A stretch of 64,000 bases of DNA from DSOI01 sp041394885. Lineage in GTDB: Bacteria > Acidobacteriota > Terriglobia > Bryobacterales > Bryobacteraceae. Positions 33,199-41,014 of the stretch are shown here, piece by piece. The translations under genes and the position numbers were made by a program. The stretch is taken from the NCBI GenBank assembly GCA_041394885.1, contig JAWKHI010000026.1:1-64000 (forward strand). The letters are read 5' to 3'. How positions within the stretch are numbered: position 1 is the stretch's first letter; each line of letters begins with the position of its first letter. The notes below the pieces were generated by a model. That model searched no databases. It was not told the origin of the DNA and saw only the letters and a list, made by a program, of their open reading frames with translations.

Positions 33199-35292
33199 TT
33201 AACCTCTCTTACCGCCGCCGCCCGGTCCGGGCATCATCGGAGATCCACCGCCGCCGCCTCCGCCGCCACCCTTCTTTCCGCCCTTCTTCCCTTCGCCAGG
33301 CGCGGCTTCCGGATCCTGCAGCGACACTTCCTCGCCTGGCTTCAGCCCTTCGGCGATGATCATCACGCTCTCGCTGCGCTTGAGCGGCTTCACCACCCGC
33401 TGCACGAAGCGGCTCCCTTCTTTCACGTAAACCACCGTCTTGCCTTCTTTTTGAAAGATCGCCTGCATCGGCACGTTGATGGCGTTGGGAATTTTCTCGA
33501 CGATGATCTCGACGTCGGCCAGCAGGCCCGGCCGCAGCAGGACTTCGAGATTGCTGTCTTCTTCCGGAGGGGGAGGAAGCTTTGCGTTGGCCAGATCGGC
33601 GTCGCTCAGTCCGCCCGCACCGGGCCGGCCGCCGCCGCCGGGTCCGCCGGGTCCGCCGGGTCCGCCCTGTCCGCCGCGGTTTCCACCACGACGGCCGCCG
33701 CCTTCTCCACCCGCGGCCACTGCTTCTCCGCCGGGGCCCGCGGTCCGGGTAGGACGCTCACTTCCGTTGCCGCCCTTAGCCTCGCCGCCCTTGGCGTCGC
33801 CGCCCTTACGGCCGCCACGCGCTGGCATCGTGATGCCTTCCTTCTCCATCTCGGCCCGCACCTTGGCGAACATTTCCGTACGTTCCTCGGCAGTCAGATC
33901 CTGCATATTCTTGCCGCCCAACGCTTTCTGCATCGCCGCGCGCATCTTCTGCTGCTGCTCGGGGGTCATCCCACCGCCACCGCCGGCTCCACCAGCGCCG
34001 CCAGCGCCGCCCGGACGTTGGAAGCCGAACGCTCGCCCACCGCCGCCGCCCTCACCGCCAGGGCCGCCGCCTGGTCCGCCAGCGCCGGGTCCACCGACAC
34101 CGCCACCAGGTCCGCCAGCGCCGCCGCCAAAACCGCCGCCGCCTCGCCCGCCCATCATTCCCGGGCCACCCATCATCGCCATGCCGCCCATCATCCCCAT
34201 GCCGCCGCCCACGGGTGCTTTCTTACGATTCGCCTCCGCCTGCGCCATCACACGAACGATCTGCTCCGGCTTCGCGCCGAGCGCCGTCATCAATTGCCGC
34301 ATGTCCACCGAGAACAACACGTCGAACTTCTTCGCCGGATCGCTCGAGAATACGTTCGAACTGGCCGTGCCGCTCAAGGACTTGATTTTGCCTACCAGCC
34401 GCTTGTCGGCCAACGCATCGAGCGTGAATTCCACATCCTGCCCTTCGTGCAGGTTGGCGCGGTCGAGTTCGCCCACGCGCGCTACGATCTCCAGCTCGGA
34501 AAGGTCCAGAATATCGGCCACCTGCATACCGGGCTGCAACTGGTCGCCCTCACGAATATCGGGCGCCTGCTGCCCAAACGAGAAGAAACCGAATCCGCGA
34601 TTCTGCCGGATCGCCACCAGCCCGCTCATCGGCGACAGCAGCTTCACCTGCCGCAGACGGGACCGCTCGCGGTTCATTTCCTGATCCGCCTTCGTCTTCT
34701 TCTCCGCCAACACCGCCAATTCCGCCTGTGCCTGCTCCCGCCGGCTCTTGATGTCGCTTTCGAGCTGCTTCAGCCGCCGTTCGGATTCCTCGAGCGTCAG
34801 TTCGTTCTTCCGCGCGTCGATCTTCGAGATCAACTCATTCCGCTTCACCTCGAGCTCGGACCGCCGCACCGAATAGCGCGCGCGCAGCAATTCCACCTGA
34901 TCCTGGTTGTCGCGAATCGCCAGATCCGCCCTTGACTTCTTAATCTGCTCGTCGAGCTGATCGAGTTCGAGCTGCTTCTCCTCGATGCGGGACTGCAGTT
35001 CGGCGTCGTCGAACTCCACCACAAGGTCTTTCTCCCGCGCGAACGCGCCCAACGGAGCGAGCTTGGTTACCTGCACCGTTCCGAACAGGTTCGGAGCCGT
35101 CAACGTCGCCGACCGGACCGCGCGCAGTTCGCCCCGCGCATACGTCTTCACGATTACGTCGCCCTGCCGCACCTTCGCCGACGGTAGACTCGATTGCCGC
35201 GCCTCCGGCAGCCTCTTCAGCGCCGTGTAGCCCCCCCAGCCGATGGCCGCTACAGCCAGTACGATCAACAGCCGTCCAATCAATTTTTTCAT
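33199..35292 (-). CDS. HlyD/MacA-type adaptor with a 200-residue Gly-rich insertion
   Basis: The protein has 697 residues, against 370-450 for normal adaptors. It has a membrane segment at 4-22, a lipoyl half, a coiled-coil hairpin of about 95-215, and barrel strands to about 340. Residues about 360-562 are almost all Gly, Pro, Met, Ala and Arg (for example GGMGMMGGMAMMGGPGMMGG). Between two Gly-rich halves is a helical patch, MTPEQQQKMRAAMQKALGG. After the insert the chain resumes adaptor sequence (LRPGLLADVEIIVEK). The C-terminus has another Gly-rich tail. The insertion interrupts the membrane-proximal barrel, a region that touches the pump. Gene position between permease and adaptor shows that it belongs to the efflux run. 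Confidence 0.85.
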   Translation of the reverse strand: MKKLIGRLLIVLAVAAIGWGGYTALKRLPEARQSSLPSAKVRQGDVIVKTYARGELRAVRSATLTAPNLFGTVQVTKLAPLGAFAREKDLVVEFDDAELQSRIEEKQLELDQLDEQIKKSRADLAIRDNQDQVELLRARYSVRRSELEVKRNELISKIDARKNELTLEESERRLKQLESDIKSRREQAQAELAVLAEKKTKADQEMNRERSRLRQVKLLSPMSGLVAIRQNRGFGFFSFGQQAPDIREGDQLQPGMQVADILDLSELEIVARVGELDRANLHEGQDVEFTLDALADKRLVGKIKSLSGTASSNVFSSDPAKKFDVLFSVDMRQLMTALGAKPEQIVRVMAQAEANRKKAPVGGGMGMMGGMAMMGGPGMMGGRGGGGFGGGAGGPGGGVGGPGAGGPGGGPGGEGGGGGRAFGFQRPGGAGGAGGAGGGGGMTPEQQQKMRAAMQKALGGKNMQDLTAEERTEMFAKVRAEMEKEGITMPARGGRKGGDAKGGEAKGGNGSERPTRTAGPGGEAVAAGGEGGGRRGGNRGGQGGPGGPGGPGGGGRPGAGGLSDADLANAKLPPPPEEDSNLEVLLRPGLLADVEIIVEKIPNAINVPMQAIFQKEGKTVVYVKEGSRFVQRVVKPLKRSESVMIIAEGLKPGEEVSLQDPEAAPGEGKKGGKKGGGGGGGGGSPMMPGPGGGGKRG
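33607..34215 (-). repeat. Gly/Pro-coding low-complexity tract
   Basis: This part of the adaptor gene is built from repeated short GGN/CCN words, such as GGTCCGCCG read on the plus strand, several times in tandem around 33646-33660. The tract is interrupted by a normal helical segment near 33870-33975. It is expected to be prone to slippage. Confidence 0.7.
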
Positions 35293-35303
35293 GTCGCTTC
35301 GCC

Positions 35304-36611
35304 TTACAGTTTCTTCGCCCGGCGCGCCGCCTCGATCGGATTCTCGAGGTACACCGTCTCGCCCGCCTTCACCCCGGACAGCACCACGATGTCGGTCTCG
35401 TTGCGCTTGCCCACTTCAATCTGCCGGATCTCGAAACCGGAGCCCTTTTGCACGTAAACAGACGGCTTGCCGCGGATCACGAAACTCGCCCGCGCCGGGA
35501 TCATCACAACGTTGTCCTGCTTCTCGATGATGATGTCCACGCTCGAGCTCATCCCCGGCCTCAGCCGTTCATCCAGCGTCTTCAGCGTCGCGCGCGCCGG
35601 GAACGTCTTCTCCGTGGACCCCATGCCCTTCCACACCAGCTGCGCAATCGGGCTGATCCAGTCCATCTCCGCCGTCAGCTCCTTCTCCGGCAGCGCATCC
35701 ACGCGCAGCCGCACCTGCTGCCCCAATTGCAGCCGGCCGCGATCCACTTCGTCCAGCTTCAGTTCCACACGCATGCTCGTCAGATCGGGAATCTCGGCGA
35801 TGGCCGCGCCCGTCCACGCACGGTCGCCTTCCTTGAACGCCGGCGGCGTCGATCCGAAGGATCCCGACGCCCGGAAATTGGGCAAAATGTTCACGATGCC
35901 CGAAATCGGCGCCCGAATCTCCATCTTCGACAGATATCCCTTCGCCCGATCCATATCCCGGACCGTCTTGTCTTTCTTCTGCTGCAGGCGGAATACGTCC
36001 GCCTCCTGCGCGATGGTGTGCGATTTGATCGTCGTCTTCACCTGACCCAGGCTGCCTTCCGACACGCCCACGTCGATGCGCGCCTTCGCGCCTTCGATCT
36101 CCGAAATCACCTCGGACTTGCTCGCCTCGAGCTTGGCCCGCTCCACGTCGTACTGCGTCGTCATCAGGTTCATCGAATCCTGCTCATCGGTGATCTTGTG
36201 CGACGCCTTCAGTTGCACGATTTCGCTGTCCACCGTCCGCACGCTCGTTGACCGCTCGAGCAGATACTGCTCCTGCTGCGCCTGGTCGAACTCCACCACC
36301 ACTTCGCCCGCCCTCACCGGCTTTCCCGATTCGGCCAGCTTCGTGATCTGTGGATCCGGCACCTGCGGCGCCGTTAACACCACCGAGTTGTTGCTCCGCA
36401 CCTCGCCGCGCGTCCGCACCGCGATGATGAACTCGCCGCTCCGTACTTTCGACGTCGGGATCTCCACCACCGTCTTACTCGTATACCGGTAAGCAGCATA
36501 GCCGCCGCCGCCCGCCAGCACCGCCAGCAGGCCCCACGTTATGGCCTTGCGCGCCTTGGACTTGCCGCCTTGTCCAATGCGAGTCTTCGGTTTTACGTCC
36601 TTCGATGCCAT
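35304..36611 (-). CDS. HlyD/MacA-type adaptor protein
   Basis: A 435-residue adaptor with a basic N-terminus, a membrane segment at about 25-44 (AITWGLLAVLAGGGGYAAYR), a lipoyl half (LAESGKPVRAGEVVVEFDQA), helical hairpin (about 110-215), barrel strands, and a C-terminal membrane-proximal domain (VMIPARASFVIRGKPSVYVQ). It has no Gly-rich insert. It is separated by 11 bp from the next adaptor. Two adjacent adaptors in one run may serve a mixed assembly or two pumps. Confidence 0.9.
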   Translation of the reverse strand: MASKDVKPKTRIGQGGKSKARKAITWGLLAVLAGGGGYAAYRYTSKTVVEIPTSKVRSGEFIIAVRTRGEVRSNNSVVLTAPQVPDPQITKLAESGKPVRAGEVVVEFDQAQQEQYLLERSTSVRTVDSEIVQLKASHKITDEQDSMNLMTTQYDVERAKLEASKSEVISEIEGAKARIDVGVSEGSLGQVKTTIKSHTIAQEADVFRLQQKKDKTVRDMDRAKGYLSKMEIRAPISGIVNILPNFRASGSFGSTPPAFKEGDRAWTGAAIAEIPDLTSMRVELKLDEVDRGRLQLGQQVRLRVDALPEKELTAEMDWISPIAQLVWKGMGSTEKTFPARATLKTLDERLRPGMSSSVDIIIEKQDNVVMIPARASFVIRGKPSVYVQKGSGFEIRQIEVGKRNETDIVVLSGVKAGETVYLENPIEAARRAKKL

Positions 36612-36665
36612 CGGCTACGATCTCCTCTTTCTGCCCTTACTCGACACCGGTCCGGATCGCCCGGC

Positions 36666-38451
36666 TCAAACCCCGGGGTTCCCAACCCGGTTCCAACTCA
36701 CCGTTTTGCCTGTTGCCTGCGCCGGCGGATCGATCGCGATCACCTCGCCCGGCTTCAAGCCGCTCTTGACCGCTACCCGGATGTAGTTCTCCGCGCCCAC
36801 TTCCACCTCGCGGCGCTGCCACGCCCCCTTGGCGTCGCGCACCCATACATAGTGACGCGGCGCGGCCCCGGCCGATTCCACCGTCGACACCGCCTCGAGC
36901 GGCGCCAGCGCTGGCGCCTCGTCTATTTCCAGGATCACATCCGCGCTCACCGACAAATCCGGAATCACGCGGCGGTCCATCTCGTCGAGCTTCAGCACCA
37001 CCGGCACATCCCGCACCCAGTCCGGACGGTACCGGCTCGACGACGCTACCGTGCCGATCGCCGATACGTGCGCCCGCAGTTCCAGCCCCGGGAACGCATC
37101 GAACCGGACCTTGGCTTTCTGCCCATACCGCACCGACTCGATATCGGCCTGGCTCACCGTCGCGTTCACCACCATCGAAGACGGATCCACGATCTGCATG
37201 AACCGCATCCCGGACCGCACTTCATCGCCCACCTTGATCTGATCGAACTCCGCCCCGCGGAATGTGGTCATCATCACCACCAGCCCGTCGATCGGAGCCT
37301 TGATCACCATCCGGTCCACATTGCGCTCATTCCGCTGCAATTCGAGCTGCGATTGCCGGACTTCGAGTTCGGCCACCTTCCTGTCGGCCGCCAATCCCGC
37401 ATCCATGAACCGGATCTCCTGGCGCACCTGCTTCAACTGCGCTTCCGATTCTTCCAGGGCCAGCCGGTATCGCTCCGCGTCCATCGCCCCGCGCACCGGC
37501 AGCGTTTTCATATCGAGCTGCGCTTTTTCGAAATTTGCTTTCGCCACGTCGATCGTTTGATCGTGAACCTTCTTGGTCAGATCCAGATCGGAGAGCAGCT
37601 TCTTGAAGTTCGCCTCGGTCTGCGACACAGCCGCCCGATAATCGTCCAAACGCGTCAGCATGTACTGACGGTCGAACTCCGCGATCACATCCCCTTTTTC
37701 ACCAGTGCGCCTGGCACCGCGGCGTTCTGCAGCACGAGAGAAAACTCGCCGCCGCCGCCGCCCCGGCTTCGGCCGCCGCCACCTCCGCCTCCGCCGCTCG
37801 ATGATCCGATCGCTCCCGGTCCGCCTGATCCGCCCGACAAACTGTTCGATGTCGAACCTGTGCCCTCGGCGCCCATCGCCGCCGACGAAGCCGCCGATTG
37901 CCCGCCCGACGATCGTGTGAACCTCCACTGCTGCCTCGGGACGACGACACCCGCGAAGTCATATTCTGCACGCCCGTCGCGGCCCGCGATCCGGCTACTC
38001 CGCCCTGCTGTTGCCCCGAGGATCCACCCGCCATGCTCGCCGCCGTCTGCCCGCTTCCGCCCGTGCCCGTGTTCGCAGACACGTTCGATCCCTGCGTGCT
38101 CGATCGGAAGCTCCGCGCATCTCTTCCGAATCCTCCCCGGCTGCCGCGCAGTTGCGGCGCCAGCAGCGATGCGTATTTTTCCGCCGACGTGGTCCCGGTC
38201 AGCCGCAGCGTTCGCTCGAGCGGACCCGCCTTTACCACGTGCGTACGCAACTGCGCGAACGTCGCCTGCGTCTTCGCCGTGGCCTGCGCCTGCCTGTACC
38301 AGAAGCCTCCGGCCACCGCCGCCACAACCAGCAGCAGGAAAATCCAAAGACCCCAACTGCGCGGCGGGCGCACGTGTTCGGGCTCGGACGCGGGCGTCTG
38401 GCTCGGCGCCGGATTCGGGTCCGGCTGCCTTCCGCTATTCGGTAGCTGCAT
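36666..38451 (-). pseudogene. HlyD-type adaptor gene broken by two one-base deletions (possibly sequence errors)
   Basis: The reading frame starts at the ATG at 38451 with an AGAGGTG box, runs through a membrane segment (SWGLWIFLLLVVAAVAGGFW), and is lost near 37.92 kb. A second frame continues through a Ser/Gly-rich linker to about 37.69 kb. There the run GTGAAAAAGGGGATG lacks one G that would give VKKGDVIAEFDRQ, and a third frame continues to 36666 with the entire hairpin and barrel. Joined, the product is about 590 residues and resembles the adaptor at 3827-5269. Both breaks fit single-base losses; the second is in a GGGG run. Codon usage and protein similarity stay intact on either side, so this may be a functional gene with sequence errors. 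Confidence 0.75.
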
Positions 38452-38536
38452 GGATCACCTCTGCTCCGCAACCTTCGGGCGTAGCGACACGCCGAGCCCT
38501 TGGTCGCAAGTCTCTGATGGTACTGACGCTATTGTA
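38451..38536 (-). promoter_or_regulatory. Promoter region of the efflux-mutL run
   Basis: A TACAAT on the minus strand (plus coordinates 38531-38536) lies about 80 bp before the adaptor ATG at 38451. There is an AGAGGTG ribosome site next to the ATG. A matching -35 with good spacing is not clear. Confidence 0.35.
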
Positions 38537-38671
38537 ATGCAACCGGTTATGCCCCGCGTAAAGTTTTGCGAAACGGACCGGTCGCGCGCGCGCCCACCAC
38601 GGCGCAAGGCCCGGCCGGCTGCCGGCGCCCTTGCCCCGCCCATCGATAATCGTAATGATTCGAAGCAGTTT

Positions 38672-38688
38672 ACCGGCTTGGCGCCGGT
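38672..38688 (-). terminator. Hairpin at the rho stop codon
   Basis: ACCGGC (38672-38677) and GCCGGT (38683-38688) form a perfect 6-bp stem with a 5-base loop, overlapping the rho stop codon (38688-38690). There is no U run. Confidence 0.4.
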
Positions 38689-40370
38689 TAGCCGTTCATC
38701 GACGCCAGGAACTCCGCATTGCTCCGGCTCTTCGATAACCGGTCAAGCAGCAGTTCGATCGACTCCACCGGCGATAGCGGACTCATCACCTTCCGCAACA
38801 CCCAAATCCGGTTCAGGTCCTCTTTCGGAACCAGCAGTTCGTCCTTGCGCGTGCCGCTCTTGTGGATGTCGATGGCCGGGAAGATTCGCTTGTCCACCAT
38901 CTTCCGGTCCAGGTGCACTTCCATGTTGCCGGTGCCCTTGAACTCCTCGAAGATCACATCGTCCATTCGTGAGCCGGTATCGATCAGCGCCGTCGCCATG
39001 ATCGTCAGTGACCCGCCCTCTTCGATGTTGCGCGCCGCCCCGAAAAACCGCTTCGGGCGCTGCAGCGCGTTGGAATCCACACCGCCCGAAAGCACTTTCC
39101 CGGACGGGGGAACCACCGAGTTGTACGCACGCGCCAGACGCGTGATCGAATCGAGCAGGATCACCACGTCGCGGCGGTGCTCCACCAGACGCTTCGCCTT
39201 CTCGATCACCATTTCGGCCACCTGCACGTGCCGCGACGCCGGCTCATCGAAAGTCGAAGCGATCACTTCGCCCTTCACCGATCGCTGCATGTCGGTCACC
39301 TCTTCGGGCCGCTCATCGATCAGAAGCACGATCAGGTTGATCTCGGGATGATTGGTCGTGATCGAATTCGCGATCGCCTGCAGCAGCATCGTTTTGCCGG
39401 TCCGCGGCGGCGCCACGATCAATCCGCGCTGCCCCTTGCCGATCGGGGTCAGCATGTCCATCACCCGGCCGGAATAGTTGTCCCGCGCCGTCTCGAGCTT
39501 GATCCGCTCCTGCGGATACAGGGGCGTCAGGTTGTCGAAGAAGATCTTGTTGCGCGCCTCTTCCGGCGGCTCGAAGTTGATCGCGTCTACCTTGATCAAC
39601 GCGAAATAGCGCTCGCCTTCCTTGGGTGGGCGAATTTGGCCGGAAATGGTGTCGCCGGTCCGAAGATCGAACCGCCGGATCTGCGACGGTGACACGTACA
39701 CGTCGTCTGGGCCCGGAAGGTAATTGTATTCCGGCGCGCGTAGGAACCCAAATCCGTCCGGCAGGCATTCGAGAACGCCCTCGGCGAAGATCAGGCCTGA
39801 CTTTTCCGCTTGCACCTGCAGGATCTTGAAGATCAGATCCTGTTTGCGCATGCCCGCCATCCCGGCCACGCCCAGTTCCTTCGCGATCTGGTTGAGCTTC
39901 ACGATGCTCATGTCTTTCAGCTCGACCAGGTCGAGGCTGATCACATCGCGTCCGCCCTGCTTGCGCCGCGTCGTGCCCGGAGGCAGGTCGGAATCGCGCA
40001 GCTCACCCGGTGCCGGGTCTCTCTGCGCCTCTCGTTGCGCGGGCTGTGCCGCCGGTGGAGGAACCGGCGCGGCTGCCGGCGCGGGTGGCGCCGCGGGTGG
40101 TGGCGCTGGTGGCGCGGCCGCTTCCTTCGGTGGCGCCTCCGGCTTCGCTCCGCTGTCCTTTGCCGCCTGCTCCCGGTCCTTGCTCGCGTTATCGCGGCTC
40201 GACGAGTCCCGGTCGCGCGATCGGGATCGCCGCGATTCGGCGGGTTTTCCTTCCGGCTTGGGCGAGTCTGTCGATGCGGCTTCCGAGGCGGGCGCCTCGG
40301 TGGCCGCTGTGGCGGGGGTAGAGGTTTCCTCTACGGGTGGTTGGTTGGTGTCTTCGATATCGTTTGCCAA
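38688..40370 (-). CDS. rho: Transcription termination factor Rho with a long disordered N-terminus
   Basis: A hexameric RNA helicase that releases stalled transcripts. From a TTG at 40370 the product has 560 residues; E. coli Rho has 419. Residues 1 to about 150 are rich in Pro, Ala, Ser, Arg and Glu and appear disordered. Then come the N-terminal helix bundle (MSIVKLNQIAKELGV), the cold-shock RNA-binding fold (EGVLECLPDGFGFLRAPEYN), Walker A (APPRTGKTML), Walker B (VILLDSITRLARAYN) and the R loop (GGVDSNALQRPKRFFGAARN). I prefer the TTG because GAGGGA lies just before it. It is inside the end of engB, so the genes overlap by 40 bp. An ATG at the conserved core is the other option. Confidence 0.9.
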   Translation of the reverse strand: MANDIEDTNQPPVEETSTPATAATEAPASEAASTDSPKPEGKPAESRRSRSRDRDSSSRDNASKDREQAAKDSGAKPEAPPKEAAAPPAPPPAAPPAPAAAPVPPPAAQPAQREAQRDPAPGELRDSDLPPGTTRRKQGGRDVISLDLVELKDMSIVKLNQIAKELGVAGMAGMRKQDLIFKILQVQAEKSGLIFAEGVLECLPDGFGFLRAPEYNYLPGPDDVYVSPSQIRRFDLRTGDTISGQIRPPKEGERYFALIKVDAINFEPPEEARNKIFFDNLTPLYPQERIKLETARDNYSGRVMDMLTPIGKGQRGLIVAPPRTGKTMLLQAIANSITTNHPEINLIVLLIDERPEEVTDMQRSVKGEVIASTFDEPASRHVQVAEMVIEKAKRLVEHRRDVVILLDSITRLARAYNSVVPPSGKVLSGGVDSNALQRPKRFFGAARNIEEGGSLTIMATALIDTGSRMDDVIFEEFKGTGNMEVHLDRKMVDKRIFPAIDIHKSGTRKDELLVPKEDLNRIWVLRKVMSPLSPVESIELLLDRLSKSRSNAEFLASMNG

Positions 40371-40918
40371 ATTTCCCTCACTCCCTGGCCGGTAACGGCC
40401 GAGAAAGGTATTGCCGGCTGATCGCCACGGTAGCGGTCCAGCCGGGCCAGTCCGGAATGACGTTCCTTCTGCGACTTCAGTTTGTCGAACTTCGTGGCTA
40501 TCACGATGTAACGGCGTTGGTGGAACTCGAGCCAGGCTCGCAGCTCCAGATCTTTCTCCATCCATCCCCGGCGCGCGTCCAGCAACAATAGACACAGCGC
40601 CAAAGACGTACGGCGTTGCAAATAGCTCTCAACCAGGAATTTCCAGGTTTGAACGATCTCCTTGGGAACCCGTGCGTATCCGTATCCAGGCAGATCCGCG
40701 AACAGGTAGCGGTCGGCGACTCGGAAAAAGTTCACCGCCTGCGTCCGGCCCGGTGTTGCACTGGTTTTTGCCAGCCCCGGTGCGCCGGTCACGGCGTTCA
40801 GCAAGCTGGACTTGCCAACGTTGCTCCGGCCCAGAAAGGCGATCTCCGGTAGGTCCTCTCCAGGGAACTGGTCCGGCTGTACTGCACTCATTATAAATCG
40901 TGCGTCCGGATTTTGCAT
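40331..40918 (-). CDS. engB: Ribosome biogenesis GTP-binding protein EngB (YsxC/YihA)
   Basis: A 195-residue GTPase for assembly of the large ribosomal subunit. G1 is GRSNVGKSSLLN, G3 DLPGYGYA, and G4 TKFDK. The start at 40918 (MQNPDARFIMSAV...QFPGEDLPEIAFLGRS) fits the family, which begins with a short strand followed by SA and QFP. Just upstream lies a run of nine or ten C on this strand and no visible ribosome site. The stop overlaps the proposed TTG start of rho, suggesting coupling. Confidence 0.93.
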   Translation of the reverse strand: MQNPDARFIMSAVQPDQFPGEDLPEIAFLGRSNVGKSSLLNAVTGAPGLAKTSATPGRTQAVNFFRVADRYLFADLPGYGYARVPKEIVQTWKFLVESYLQRRTSLALCLLLLDARRGWMEKDLELRAWLEFHQRRYIVIATKFDKLKSQKERHSGLARLDRYRGDQPAIPFSAVTGQGVREIWQTISKTPTNHP

Positions 40919-41014
40919 GGGGGGGGGTCGATCGGTCAACGGAGGTGGCATCCCGGGGGGCCCGATCTCCCCTCGGTCGCAAGGAGAAATGGAGCCCACC
41001 CGGACGCCCGCGGG

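Noticed and set aside
33607..34215. Gly-rich DNA as a non-coding repeat array
   Set aside because: The frame is continuous and flanking sequence is normal adaptor on both sides.
32746..34935. A 729-codon plus-strand open frame opposite the Gly-rich adaptor gene
   Set aside because: It mirrors the adaptor gene codon for codon, has no recognisable domain, and long antisense frames are expected in such GC-rich DNA.
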